A stretch of DNA of 64,000 nt from Prosopocoilus inquinatus. Its lineage: Eukaryota; Arthropoda; Insecta; Coleoptera; Lucanidae. The DNA lies in NCBI GenBank assembly GCA_036172665.1, contig CM069874.1:49830707-49894706 (forward strand). Direction: 5' to 3'. The notes under the pieces were generated by a model. It saw nothing but the letters and a program-made list of their open reading frames with translations, ran no database searches and was not told the origin of the DNA. Shown piece after piece: positions 33,234 through 45,601 of this stretch. The stretch's first letter is position 1. Each line of letters opens with the position of its first letter. Both the position numbers and the translations under genes were made by a program.

Positions 33234-33411
33234 CAAACACAAGTGCCCAAGAACTCAGTTACGATTCTTGCGTAGCTTTTACCGGGACATAACTTAATTC
33301 GATCTAGTTAAATCCGTGTTAATTGTAAAGTTCTGCTAACTCGTCAGCTGCAAAATATAAGTGCCCGAGAACTCAGTTGTGCTTCTTGCGTAGCTTTACC
33401 GGAAGACAACT
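33234..33411. repeat. Direct repeat, 116-bp period; possible LTR fragment
   Basis: 33234-33293 and 33350-33411 share AAGTGCCC(A/G)AGAACTCAGTT and CTTGCGTAGCTTT then ACCGG. Downstream to about 33610 the sequence has an LTR-like look (AATAAACAAATCTTCGG, then TTCAATTTCTCG), but no boundaries or internal region support an LTR element. Bases 32600-33233 and 33412-33870 hold nothing else recognised. Confidence 0.45.
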
Positions 33412-33876
33412 TTGCAATTTACGTGTTATTTTTATGTTGTTGTTTTGTAAATATTAAGTTGTAAATAAACAAATCTTCGGTTATTCGGACTTTCAATTTC
33501 TCGATTCCGTAATAAAAAATCAGTGAGTGAAGGCAAGTTAGAGTGCTGTCGACGAGCTTTACAACCTCCGAGGTGCATAATTTGCCTTAGGCCTCAGTTT
33601 CGTCTGAGAAGGACTTTCAAACCGGGAAGCTTCCAACAGTAGATGATACTTATAATTCTGTTTCTAGTCATTTCCATAGCACTGTGATCATACACACAGT
33701 GGTACATTTATTGGTACATCTATTATTCCTTCAATACTATTCGGAATTCTTATCTTAATTTTTCATAATTCTTGTTCAAAATGTTATTTATTTACGAGTA
33801 AGAACTTTTGTGAGGCTAGATGAAATGTTTGAAAATCATTTAGTAGGGAGCAGTGATAATTGAGCGCTTAGATAAC

Positions 33877-34044
33877 CCGACCTAACTCCAGTAGCTTTCT
33901 ATTTACGGAGTAAATTAAAAAGATAAGGCACCCCTAAAAATAATAGAGAGAATCTGATACGAAGGATCCAAAATGTATTTGAACAATTGAAGGGGTCAGT
34001 GCAAGAAGTGGCTAAGTCACACTTTTATGTTTTCGAGCTATTGT
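33877..34044 (+). pseudogene. Mariner-superfamily transposase C-terminal relic
   Basis: A short frame gives PDLTPVAFYLRSKLKR; after a stop, another frame gives NNRENLIRRIQNVFEQLKG. This is the third catalytic block (normally SPDLTPVDFYLWG-x-LK) with the catalytic D changed to A, and the usual following E-x-L-x-x-RI region. The tail SHFYVFELL recalls HFEHLL. No first or second catalytic block is seen upstream. The last part overlaps a 21-nt motif repeated at 34201 and 35000, so where the relic ends is uncertain. Confidence 0.55.
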
Positions 34045-35271
34045 GAATTGAATATTTCAATATACTCCTAAATTTTTAATTATTGCTCCAGGCATTTGAT
34101 TTTTTCACACACAAAGATACATTGGTGTACAATAAAAATCCAAACTTCAAATTTAGAAAATTTGCTTAGGCCCTGAAAAATAATACAAAATTGTTTTGGA
34201 CTTAGCCACTTTTTGCACTGAATTTCGGTGATGTCGATTATTTACAATAGATAGAAACATTTCAACGAAGAATATTATTTTTATTTTATTTATAAAAGTC
34301 ACGTGACTTTCTAAATCTGAAATCTCAGTTGCTCGTGCTAAAAAAAAACTCATGATTTAACTTAGAACAGGTATACCAATACCTCCAAATTTCATCCAAT
34401 TTTTTGTACAATACTAAAGTAATGTTCCGTGATGTAAGCTTTGTGTTTGTTTAAAAACCATAGTTTAAAATTATAAAGTAAAAATTAGTTATATTAAACT
34501 AATGGTATAATATTTTAACTCAATCATGAAATGATATGCGCTATCAAATTAACAACAACATTCGTATTCAGCTAAACATGAAATTTATTCCTAGCCACCT
34601 GAGAACTGGATCTTATATTACAAACAATTAAAATACAGAGCATATGTTATAACAATTTAAAATTTAATAAAATGGAGGTACGGTAGCGAACATTAAATTC
34701 GGACAAAAATTAAATATAAATATAAGTAATAGTACGCGTATTTTGACAAATTTTATAAATCAGGATAACGGAATTTGATATTGAAACAACTTTTCATGCG
34801 ACATTCGCATCACGAATTAGTTATTTCCGGGATTTATGGGCATTTATTGCTACTTAGCAACTTCTTGTACTGAATTGGGATTCGACTGAAACTGTTGCTG
34901 TTTGGTAAATTTATCGACTTTTTGGAGTTTATCTGAGTTTACTAGACGATAGTGCATGTAAATTAATGTACTTGACATCTCAAAAATGCAAAATATAGAC
35001 TTAGTCACTTTTTGCACTGAGTTAGTTAATTGGAGTAAGAAATAAATTATGCGTAGATATCTTGAAAGTCATATAGACAGTGGTAACACTGCTTATTCAA
35101 AATCCAAAGAAAATTATATTTTGCGTCCGATGGTACATACAGAAAAAAATCAATGGTTGCATTTAAAAAAATCAATAATTCATTATTGAAAACAATAGCA
35201 AATCATTCATAACATGTCTTGTATAGCAACCTTCACCATATCTACAGAATTATCTGATCTAGTGGTTCAGA
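34045..35271. other. No gene recognised
   Basis: AT-rich sequence. The 21-nt motif CTTAGCCACTTTTTGCACTG occurs at 34201 and, with one change, at 35000; its complement lies at about 33997. No coding sequence is visible. Confidence 0.45.
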
Positions 35272-36475
35272 TTGTTTAATGTTCCCGGTTTCATTTTAAA
35301 TAAGGTCAACAAGTTTATATCAAATCCTTTATCATATCTAATTAATCCATCAGTTTCAGGACATTTTCTGAATTTGCAAAAGCAGTCTGAAATAGTTCCC
35401 GTAGGTATTAAAAATAAAAGTTCAACTGATAACTGCTCCAATGCAGATCGCGTTGCAATGTACAGTTTAAAAAATATTTGAGTGTCTATTTTTTATAACC
35501 GATTAATTTTTTTTTTAGAAAAATATAACCTTGCTTCACATCAGTATTGTTTTTTTAAAAGCCTTTCTACAGAGAGACTTCAATTCCCGAGGTTCTTAAT
35601 TTTATTTTTGTATGCAATAATATTAAGCAATATTGCAGCTATCTTTCTCGATTTGTCAAAAGCCTTCGCTCTTATTAAACAAGTGCAGTAATGTTGGCAT
35701 ACGCGGACCAGCATTGGCCTGGTTAAGTGAGTATTTAAATAGTCCTACCCAATTCGTTCAAATTGGAGACAAAAGGTCTGCATGTTATCCTGCACTGATA
35801 TACACTAAAGTGTTGTGTCTCGTTCTAACCTCATACATTAATGGGAGATGAAGATACTTTGAGTGTGTAATACTGCAGGATAACAAACAGACCTATATCA
35901 CCGCTGTTACAAAATCAGCCCGAGTTCCTCACGGATCGCTGTTAGGGCCAATACTATTTGTTATCTTTATTAACGATTTATTGTTAACACTTACAACTCT
36001 GGGCAAAACAATTCTTTATGGTGATGATTCAACAATGCTGATTGCTACCAATGGTATTGAGACATTAATCGAGAATTCAAACAAAACTACTGACAGGATG
36101 TATAGTTATTGTTGTAAAAATGCTTCAAACAAAACTATTGACAGGATGTATAATTATTTTTGTAACAACGCTTTATTTCTGAACTCGTTTAAAACTAAAT
36201 TTATTCGTTGGGTCAGGAAAAGTTTAACGTGAACAGTAATTTGTTAACTATATTAACACAAATCAGTTTAACAATTACGTGATTTAAAATTTCTAGGTAC
36301 TGACGACAAATTAACACGGAGCAAATATATCGACTACTTATATGGTAAATTAAGTTCAGTATGTTTCATACTTAAAAGATTACGTGGATTAGTAAACTAA
36401 CGAGTCATATGATTGGCTTAGTTGAGTCCCTTTCAGTCTCTACTTTCATACGGAATTATTTTATTTTATTTTATA
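35272..36475 (+). pseudogene. LINE RT relic (family 1-like)
   Basis: Many frame changes, but RT landmarks appear in order: LEKYNLASHQYCFF, AAIFLDLSKAFALI (first catalytic block with D at FLDLS), NVGIRGPALAWLSEYLN, ARVPHGSLLGPILFVIFIND, TILYGDDSTMLIATN (catalytic YGDD), FLGTDDKLTRSKY, LYGKLSSVCFILKRLRG and FQSLLSYGII. The segment 35780-35940 seems to hold two partly overlapping versions of the VPxGSxLGP region. A 48-bp in-frame tandem duplication lies at 36076-36171. Strongly decayed; no function. Confidence 0.75.
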
Positions 36476-36539
36476 ATAGTCATTATTCACTAAAACATCA
36501 ATCTTAATATTAGCATCCCTGTATACATATTTCATTCAC

Positions 36540-36754
36540 GCCCGGTTTCTTAAATGATAAGTAACTTTAAACTTTAAACTGTAAAGATATTTTTTTATTG
36601 ACAGATAACTTTATAAAAAGTATAAATGTTTGCGTTGCTACGTATACACTTTATCCACAGATAAAATTATGAGAAACGGTTTTTAAAAGTTATGGTGAGA
36701 TTATCTTGAGTATATCTCTACACATAAAGTTATGTATCGTTTCAGAGACCGGGC
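36540..36754. repeat. MITE, 215 bp, GCCCGGT termini
   Basis: Left GCCCGGTTTCTTAAATGATA from 36540 and the complement of the right end (GCCCGGTCTCTGAAACGATA) align over about 33 bp with several mismatches. AT-rich centre with AAAACTTT-type runs. Such GCCCGG-ended miniature elements are frequent in insect genomes. Confidence 0.65.
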
Positions 36755-38100
36755 ATCAGTTACTTATATTAGAGAAAATATTAATAACATGTTATCATAA
36801 AATCCCGGCACCCTAGTGGGCTTTTGACCAGCGGCAAAGAAATGGAGAATGGAGTTATTCTGCTCCTGAGTGTTATGAAGTACCCCGACAAAGACTTCCA
36901 CTTGTAATTTTCCATTCCAACTAACACAATTGCTGCTCTGATAATGTAGGACGTGCGGACGGGGGTTAGAACCCACCTTTCTACCCTTCTTTGTCCCCAA
37001 TTCTTTTAAACAAACCGTATAAGTCTCTTTGTAAGAAGCATTTGCTTTAGCTAAAAGCCAGAAATCGATTTCCAAATTGTTTTCCACGAATTGCTCGAAT
37101 GGCGTATACTGATATTTTGGAATTGTCGAAAATAGATCACTCGTTATCTATTTCTCAACTTACTTAAGGGTCTTTCCTTAAAATAATTCTAATAAAAACC
37201 TGAATCTTTAAGTAACAAGATAACTTCAAATTTAAGAGGAATTTTTCGTACAACAGATTAAAAAAAAATAAATTTGCGAATTCAATTAAATTAATTAATT
37301 ATTTAAATAATTACCACAAAATAGATTCTAGAATATGAAAGAGAAAAGTTCAACAAAAATCAATGCACTTCTATAAATTTGTTAGACTGAAATTTTACAC
37401 AATAATTAATTTATTTTATCTAAGGTCACTTTCCTTGAACGTGAACTTCTAGGTACACGTTATTTAAATTAAATTAGGAAACGTAACTTTGAATTTTGAA
37501 AAAAAACTTTATAACGAAGAAATTTAAGGCGCGTGTGAAACCGGCAACTTCATATGCCGTACTGCTATCGAACTTTCTTCTCTTTCTCTAATTATTATGA
37601 GTTCGAGGGCGGCGTAGGAGTTAAAGCTAGGCCGGGGATTTTTTGGAAGCTGCATTTCGGTAACTCATGGAGTTTCGTTGATTCACATTCTGCTAAGCAG
37701 TGCAATGCAAGCTTGTTGTTTTTTTTAAACATGTGTAACCCTAATATGATCTCATTTCTTAGTACTTTGAAAGCTGACTAATGTTTTCATTATATAAACT
37801 GCATTTTCTTAATTTTGTATTTTCAAATGAATCATACTTCGATATGATTTCTAATTGAGATTAGTCATACTTCAACTTGATTTCTATTTTAGTAAAGTAT
37901 CTTAATTAAATAAAGTGTACTGAATTGCACGAAAAAAGTAATGATAAGAACCTGGATTCTTACAACTTCACCATCCATATGTATACATAACTCTATCACT
38001 TTTTTCTTTAATTAATTATTTATATTAACTCCTAAATGACACATTCGCATACCATAAGTATATGTTTTCATTTCGGAACCATTATTTAATAAATTTCAAG
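36755..38100. other. No gene recognised
   Basis: The longest frame, 36764-37087 (-), gives 107 residues including GSNPRPHVLHYQSS, a phrase that looks like translated repeat sequence rather than a gene; on the minus strand GGGTTCTAACCC here resembles a damaged pol III B box, so a SINE relic is possible. Nothing else is visible. Confidence 0.35.
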
Positions 38101-38780
38101 GTCAAGAAACTTAAGGCGAAGTTTGACCAAACAAACTCGACCCAATAATTAAATTCGATTCTGTTTGATTGAAACAAAAAACTTAAAAGTAAAAAAACAA
38201 AAAATAAAATAATTGAATTAAAAATATTAAAGGAAAAAATATTCGATGTCAACCCAACCTAACTGCAAGTTACGCAAGTAAAAGATTTAAAACAAGTATT
38301 AAAAAAAATTAAAGTAAAAAAATATTAAAATTCATAAATGGATTAAAATGAACCTCAACAAAACTGCAGGTCTATTGAACTCACCCAAGTTATACACATT
38401 ACATTTCATCCTACATAAGCAGTTTTTCTAAATACTTAAAAACAATTACACGAAAAAAATATTAAACAAGTTTATAGATGGAGTAAAATTAAGCTCAACA
38501 GATTTCAAGGTCAATCCCAACTGACTTCAATCTAACTTCATCTGACGCAAGTAGAAAAACAAATATTTCAATTAAAAATCAATTAGAATTAGCTTCAATT
38601 AACGCCAAGGTCAACTCAACTCAACTGACTTCAACCTAACTCCATTTAACACAAATTAAAATTAAAAATGCAAGAAAAATTAAAAGTACAAAAATTGTTA
38701 AAAATTAAAACTCAATTAAAACAAAGCTTAACCAATCTCAACGTCAACGTAACCCACTTAGGTCTATTCAACTTAGGCAA
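38100..38780. repeat. Degenerate A-rich repeat with AAGGTCAA...CCTAACT phrases
   Basis: Phrases of the type GGTCAA(C/T)CCAACT, GACTTCAA(C/T)CTAACT and GACGCAAGTAGAAAAA recur at about 38229, 38366, 38506, 38603 and 38735, separated by A-rich runs, giving an irregular period of about 100-140 bp. The plus strand is strikingly A-rich and G-poor. A decayed tandem repeat is the best description. Confidence 0.5.
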
Positions 38781-40487
38781 TCAAGAATTAAAAATAAATT
38801 CATTTAAAAATAATAAAAGAAAACAGTTAAATGACAAACTTAATTATTCCGTATTTTAGAATGTCACCCACAGCCAAATAAAAATAAAAGTAATTCGGCT
38901 ATTTTCGACGTCAGTCGCCGTTGTAGGAAAAAGTATACGAAACGGTTACTAAAAGTAGCTCACTTGGCGATAAATCCCCACAGTTGGCAACACTGTCTGA
39001 CTCTAAAACTGTCTAAATTCACATAGGAAATGTTCCTACGATGGTTAATTTCGGTAGCAATTATTTAAGCTCGTTCAAAGTTCAGCAAAAATTTATCAAA
39101 ATTAACTTTTTTTTATAAAAATAATGGACATATTCAAATTAAAAAAAAAAAAAAAAACAAAAACTGGCAACTACTTTTGTAATCGATTTCATACGCTAGA
39201 AGAACTAATTATGTCAGTTTATCAAAAACGCACACCATTTTTTTGTGAGACAACTGTATAAATTCACGTGATTTGTTTCTTTTTCGTTTGGATGAAGGGT
39301 CCCAATTATTGTTTTTCATAAGGGCGCCGGGGCAGGCTACCCGTCCTCCGGCCCTGGTTGTAATAGAAGGAATTCCATGTTGAATCTGAATCGCTTGACC
39401 TTACTTGCAGTGCTGCACAAGCGGATCTTATTTCATTATAAAGCAATTAACGCGCTCGCTCTTTTATTATGGGGTCTCCGAGACGCTGACTATTTTGATA
39501 TTCGACCATTAAATTCAACTTTTAGAAGACGCACTTTGTTCATCGGGCACAAGTGGTATAAAAGGGGAACTTCGCAAATCAATGGGAGAAGTTAGTAATT
39601 CATTATTTGATTATTATTATCATAATCATTATTAAGAATTATTCATTCAGTCAGTTAGTAGTGATTAGGCTGTTGATAATCATCTGTAATATTCATGAAT
39701 TAGTTTAATGTATTGGTGGTTTTTTTTTTGTGACGGCGTTTAGTCGAGAGTGGTGCAAAGAGCGAGATAATGTAAACCTTAAATTAATTATTAATTTTCG
39801 TTTGCCAATGCCTTTCCCTGCGAGCGAGTACTCGATATAAAGGAAAATGTAATGTGATGTAGACCCATTTATAACATAACTACGTTAACTATATTGCCTT
39901 TACTCCGCAACATGATACAGGCGCACTAAAAGGAAAATAATTTATTTCTTTTTGGAAACCAAAGTTTTGCATAAAAATCTTATCATATCGGTGACGACTT
40001 TTCTGTTTAACATAAGGGAAATTTTTAAATGAGCTGTAAATAAATTGTTGATCTGAGTAAATGTGCATTAATTTATTAAATCGAACTATATTTAAATTTT
40101 TATTCCTCAAATAAAACTGTTGGGCTATAAAACAAGATCTACAAATTAATACTAACACAGCAACAGAATTATCGAACATGAGCATAACAAACTTCTACGT
40201 TATATCTCAAAATACTGACTGAGCAACTTTTTTTCTAATTTATCTGTTATTTTAACTAATGTGTCGTTTAATATTGATTCATAAATGAGTAAGTACACTT
40301 TCGTCAATATTAAAGTAACAGCCTAAATGCTATTTGAGTTTTTCGATGCAACTGTTACTGAAAATGCAATATTTTTGTTTATGCGGAACGCGATATACTT
40401 GTCGATTATTTAAAAATAAGACATTTAAATTTGGAGAAACCTGTCCACCTTTATTACTTAGTAAAACTTATTATTTGATATACAAAA
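38781..40487. other. No gene recognised
   Basis: A GC-rich patch at about 39325-39360 (GGGCGCCGGGGCAGG) stands out in otherwise AT-rich sequence and may be a TE scrap. Short frames at 39377-39595 (+) and 39889-40185 (-) match nothing I know. Confidence 0.4.
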
Positions 40488-41799
40488 TACAGGGTGTTCT
40501 TTTACTGTGTGCAAATATTTAAACCTGTAATACATCACCACAAATGGCAACGATTAAACTTATATGCCCTTAACATTAGGTTAACAGTTTTCGAGAAAAA
40601 TGCATTGGAAGATTTTCACTAAACCGTTTGAGAACTGCTGGCGTAGCTAACGACTGGATGGTACGCCGCCTTGCCTGTGTGAATGAAGACCCGAATATAG
40701 GTCAGTGTTTTACGATGTCGTAAACGAACATCTGTTTGATTCGTATGGGGCCTGTTAATAGATCGTAACAGTCATGACATTTTAAACGGGCTCACAAAGC
40801 GGCTGGATTAAATAAAACAAGTGCCACTTCGCTCCAAGTAATTACAATTTTAGGTATTTTCAAATTATAAACGAACGATTATAATTACTGAACAAAAAAT
40901 GCGGATGAGTTTAATAATGACATCACCGTCATTCATCGTTTATTTTCGGATATTTTACCCTCACGAGTAATAAATTGCCTTTCCACTTCTAATTACATAG
41001 ATTAAGATTTCTTTAGTTTAATAAAGAAACTTTAAAATAATGTTGTAATTTATCTACTGTTTGTACAGTTTAAAATCAGCCGCATTACGTAATCACACTA
41101 GGGAGAATAAAACAGCTGCTAAAACTGATACGTGCTCACTACCAATACGACTGACATTAAATTTACAATTTCTATTAATTCAATTATGAAATTTGGCCAA
41201 GTAAGGCATTTTTAACGCGCTTGCATTGCAAATTCCAAAATTAATTAGTATCTTAAAGTATTCTCGCATGCATTCGATAAAGTCGCAGTTTCGCATTTCT
41301 TTTGATGCTTACGGCAATTTTTTGTGTTTTTACACCGACGGCCGCTGTAACGCTTTTAAGGTGGGGCAGTATTACATTAGCGTTCTGCAGTTACGAAATA
41401 TTTGACAAACGGAGACAGATTTTTGATTGGTAAAAACGCATATTAAGATTGTAATGGCATTTACAAATAATGTAAAAAGAGATATGTTACTCTTGTACAG
41501 GGAAGTCCGCGGAAACGCACACTGGGCCCGGGCATTGTAATAAAGGATATCGGTGATTTTTATAAATTTTACGAAACGCTGGAGAATGAGTTTAAATACG
41601 GGTCTCTTTTTATGATCACTGACTACAGAGGAAGGCGTCAATGAACTTGCTGAATGTTTCTCTCTCGCACATTTCAGCAGTTTCAACCAAGTAGAACCTC
41701 CGAATTCGGTAGCCACCCGAAAATACGCGCAGAAGGTAGCATTTCATTTACTTATACTGAGGTTTTTTTTATTTGCACACAGTAAAAAAACACCCTGTA
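40488..41799. mobile_element. Non-autonomous TIR element, 1.31 kb, TACAGGGTGTT ends
   Basis: Left TACAGGGTGTTCTTTTACTG (40488) and the complement of the right end share about 29 bp with small differences; TA at both ends fits a Tc1/mariner-type target. There is no long frame or transposase motif. About 300-400 bp of its right part recurs, rearranged, at 52923-53335, so it is a dispersed family. Confidence 0.75.
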
Positions 41800-41943
41800 T
41801 ATTGTTCATTGTGCAACCCAAAATAGAAAAAAAAAACACCAAAGACCATTTATTAATTGGTTGTTTTATATTTTTTTGGTGTTCGCATTTTGTATCCCAA
41901 ATTAAATTTCAAATGAACATACTGCCCAAAGTGCTCAGTTATA

Positions 41944-43274
41944 CCGTGCCTTCAATTGAATTCCTCATTAAAGTAATTTTTATGAAGTTGGCGACACAAT
42001 TCTAGAGAAAACAGTTGTCATTAACTATCAGTACTGATCATAACATCAAATAAAAGCACAACATTAAAGTTTAAAGTAGATGCTCAAAGTGCTCTCTTTC
42101 AGCTTGAATACATAAGCGTACTCTGCGTTTCATGTTTTCAAACCCGTTTGCTAAATGTTCGGAGGTTATGTTAGCACACACATCTGTAATGCCCGCGCGA
42201 AGTTCTTCAATTGTGTGCCGCGTAGTTCTAAAAACTGTGTTTTTCATGTGCGGATAAATGAAGTAATCCGTAGTTGTGAGATCCGGAGACCTTGCAGGAA
42301 AATTCACAATCCGATTATTGAAAAACTGCTGCAGGAAAGTCATTGTTTGATGAGCTGTGTAGGCAGTAGCATTGTCTTGCTGAAAAAACCTTTCTGTAAG
42401 TTCATCATCATGTAGTTGATTAATGAAAGATTCCAATAACTCATTTCGGTATATATCAGCAGTTACTGAGTCGTTAAAAAATATTGGTCCTATGATACGC
42501 CTTCTTGACACTGCTAGCCAAACACCAATTTTTAATGGATGTAATGGAGTTTCCACAAATTCATGGGGATTTTCTGCTTACCATATTCTCATATTCTGTT
42601 TATTTAAATATCCTGAGATATGAAACCAGGCCTCATCGGAAAAGAAACACTTGTCAAGAACGTCGTCGTTGTTTAAGTTATCAAGAAACCACTGACAATA
42701 TTCTGTTCTTCTGTGAAAATCTACTGGCCTGAGTTCGTGGACTGCTTGAATCTTATATGGATAAAGCTTTAAGTCTTTTTTAAGAATAGTGTGACATGTT
42801 CCCACTGATAGCTGAACTTCTTGTGAAAGTTTCGCAATAGATTTCTTGGGAGAGTGTTCCATTCGATCCCGAACATCTTCAATGCAGGCTGCAGTCCTTT
42901 TCTTAGTTGCTCCGCTCCCTGTTTTGCGACCAAGTCATCCTGTTTCACGAAATTTAAGAACACAAGCATGGATATGTTTAACCATCTGTTCATAAGTAAT
43001 AGCAAAATTAGGAAACTGCTGTCGAAACTTCTGTACACACTGATTAATTGAATAAACTAACTGTCCATTTTCTATTCTAAAGGTTTGAAAATAATTTTCA
43101 ACAATAAATATTTTCTGCAGTAATTCTAACATTTTGAATTAATTGAAAATACAAAGTATCAATTTGACATTTGTTTAATTAAATAATTGAACAGCTACCA
43201 GTGCTGCAAATCTCAGGAGAAAAAAACAGTGAAATCATAGCCCACTTTAATGAGGAATTCAATTGAAGGCACGG
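41944..43274 (-). mobile_element. Complete mariner-like element, copy B
   Basis: 34-bp perfect inverted repeats at 41941-41974 and 43244-43277 (ATACCGTGCCTTCAATTGAA inward), with TA at 41942-41943 and 43275-43276, give an element of about 1331 bp, the usual mariner size. It carries one minus-strand transposase reading frame spanning 42071-43132. It is the full-length relative of the copy at the window start. Confidence 0.92.
42071..43132 (-). pseudogene. Mariner-like transposase with two in-frame stops
   Basis: No frameshift over 353 codons. Residues about 1-65 (MLELLQKIFIVENYFQTFRI to KFRETG) are a DUF4817-like helix-turn-helix; after a TGA (42935-42937) comes LGRKTGSGATKKRT and a second HTH (KSIAKLSQEVQLSVGTCHTI). 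Catalytic blocks: CFFSDEAWFHI, FQQDNATAYTA and PARSPDL with D-Y-F; 35 residues separate the second and third D. The second stop is a TAA (42578-42580) at the position where copy A reads TCA in MRIWSAEN. The end is HFEHLL. It lies 100 bp from the left TIR. Two point mutations alone explain its inactivity. Confidence 0.9.
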
Positions 43275-43706
43275 TATTAATTGTTGATCAAAAAGGAAAA
43301 AAGTATCGATCATTTGGATCTGATTCATGGCTCAGTCAGTATTTTAGAGCACTCAATTTTTTTGCGTACTGAAATCATAATATTTAGATGATCGATTAAA
43401 TTTAAATTATGCCTTAACATAAGTTCTAATTTTGCAGGTATATTCATACCTAAAACATGTTAACCCAGCTAAATTTCTCGAGATACGACAATTAGCCTTA
43501 ACAGTCTGTTAGGGAACAATCTTTCCTTTTCTCTTAAAATTGTAACGCAAATTAAAAAACAATTGCAAATACGACCTCTATCCTTAACACGGCAACGTAC
43601 TACCGGCCTTAAGCTTTCAAGCGCGCTGCTACTGAATAGGAGGATATATTGTCATGGAAATTCTTACATTCACTCTGAACCTCAAGAAGAGGTATGTTAC
43701 TACGTT

Positions 43707-43816
43707 CTTAACTAGTTTTTACACATTAGTAATCTCTAATTTTATTTACTGAAACAACGCACTTAACTAGTTTGTACACATTAGTAATCTCTAATTTTAT
43801 TTATTGAAAAAACGCG
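43707..43816. repeat. 55-bp tandem duplication
   Basis: Two copies starting at 43707 and 43762 share ACACATTAGTAATCTCTAAT and flanking bases with three or four differences. Adjacent to the left end of the 43835-44356 element. Bases 43278-43706 hold nothing recognised. Confidence 0.75.
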
Positions 43817-43834
43817 CGTCATGTAAGACATATA

Positions 43835-44356
43835 CAGGGTGTACGTTTAATTAACAATCACCTTGGATTTTTACTGCATTGCAAAAACAAGATGACAAAG
43901 TGTCATCCTAACAATGAAACGAACACTTTACTGCAATTTCAGAGGAACGGTTTGCTTTTTATGACTCGTGCTCGTTAGCTGCATTAAATTAAGCAATTTC
44001 TTGCGAAGGAATAAAAACGAGGAACTAGAAGAATCAGTGATAAGCGGAGATTTAATTTTAACTTCTCGCCTGTGTACATTTACTGTTACACACATTAAAC
44101 AAATTGCTTCTTTTTGTTATTGCTCTTGGCAAATGATCTCAATTATTAAGATTTAACACATGACGCTCACTTACATTTTAATTAATTAATTTGAAAGTGA
44201 TTTAGTTAACGAGTAAACGAGTGTATACATTAATTAAGGTCGGAGCAGTTTTGATGAGAAAGTTTGCCTTGTGTAAACAATTTCGTTTCATTAATATACC
44301 TGTTTATTGTAAGATGATTGTTGAGATCAACATGCGCACGTGACTTGAACACCCTG
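43835..44356. repeat. Possible 522-bp TIR element, CAGGGTGT ends
   Basis: CAGGGTGTAC at 43835 and the complement CAGGGTGTTC at 44356, both next to TA, resemble the ends of the 40488-41799 element. The TIR is only about 10-12 bp, so this is a tentative call; the interior has no coding sequence. Confidence 0.45.
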
Positions 44357-45027
44357 TATTTAACTTAAAATGTATGAATACTCACTGTAAACTCGATCCA
44401 TTTTCCAATTTCGAGGAATTTCAAATTATTTACACACGAAACGAAAACGAACCTTGAACACCACTCAAACTTTTATACTTTAAACTTATCGTCACTGAAA
44501 TACACACACGGTCAGCCGTCAACGTCATACCACGAAAAAGAATTCGCTTTCGTAACCAATAATCTCTAACCTTTACGCATTATTATATCCGACATTATTG
44601 TAATCTGCTTTGGAATGATTTTTATAATAAGAACGAGCGGAGTTAAGATAACAAAGCAAAGCAATAAAACTGGAAGGCGTTAATCACCGAGATACACACA
44701 CAGATTAGTTTACGTATTCCGGATGCATACTGGAGACAAGTTTCGTCCACTATCGTTTAATTAAAATTCAGAATAATGACCTCAGTAGTAAACCTGCGAG
44801 CACAAACCGGAATTTCTCAATCGGCAAGCTACAGAGATACAAAATATCACAATGTGTAAGTTTTTTTCATCATCAGGAGTCAGTAGGTTAACGCCGATTA
44901 GCGCCCGAATTAAAACGGATCGCAAAATAATTTTATTGTTTGTTCGTGTTGTTCTTACCAAATTACGTATCGGCAGTTTTAAGTAATGCCTAACGAAATG
45001 AAGAGTGCGGCTGCATCTTATAAACCA

Positions 45028-45304
45028 AAGCGAAAACGCGTGGTGTGGCGGATTTGTTTGGTCTTCTTATGGCCGTACCGCCACCGCACGCGTTTCCGCT
45101 CTGATTTGCGCCTCGCTTAAAAGATCCAGCACACTGATGTTGGACTGCGGAAACGGGAGCATTGCGAGACGCTAAGTAAATACATAGCGAGATATACAAG
45201 AGCGCACATCAACGCATGTTTCGCTCGTCTAATCCCGCTATGTATTTATTTAGCGTCCCGCAACGCTCCCGTTTCCGTAGCCCAGCGTCAGTGTGTGGGA
45301 TCCT
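45028..45304. repeat. Two adjacent GC-rich hairpins
   Basis: Hairpin 1: 45028-45050 and 45077-45099 (core AACGCGTG/CACGCGTT). Hairpin 2: arms 45122-45192 and 45233-45304, about 71 bp at roughly 85 percent identity (cores GAAACGGGAGC and AAATACATAGCG), loop about 40 bp. GC content is much higher than around. Probably one foldback-type miniature element. Bases 44357-45027 hold nothing recognised. Confidence 0.7.
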
Positions 45305-45601
45305 TAAGTAGGCACGATCCGAGGTTGCTTTGCTGTGAAGGAGTGAATTGGAAAGCAATTACACACGGATAATTTTCAACTAATTACCAAGTGCTAAATT
45401 TGAATGTTGGTTACTACTGTAACCCAAAATACATATCAAAATAAGAACAATGCCATTGTAAACACACAGTCACGCATATAATTAATTATTAAATTAGTAT
45501 ATAAAATTACAAAGAGTACAATAGTATATTGTTGAACGAGTGACGAAAGTGACATTTTTTGATCGAGACAATAGGTTGGTAATGTTCGCGAGCTTAAAGG
45601 T

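Noticed and set aside
33412..33610. Complete LTR with primer site
   Set aside because: It looks LTR-like in composition, but no TG...CA boundary, primer site or paired LTR could be shown.
36950..36990. Possible tRNA or SINE B box (GGGTTCTAACCC on the minus strand)
   Set aside because: The box has a C-to-T change in its core, the stem pairs poorly and no A box is found at the right distance; kept only as a remark.
42155..42623. Plus-strand ORFs of 86 and 66 codons
   Set aside because: They are antisense shadows of the mariner transposase; the same shadows appear opposite copy A.
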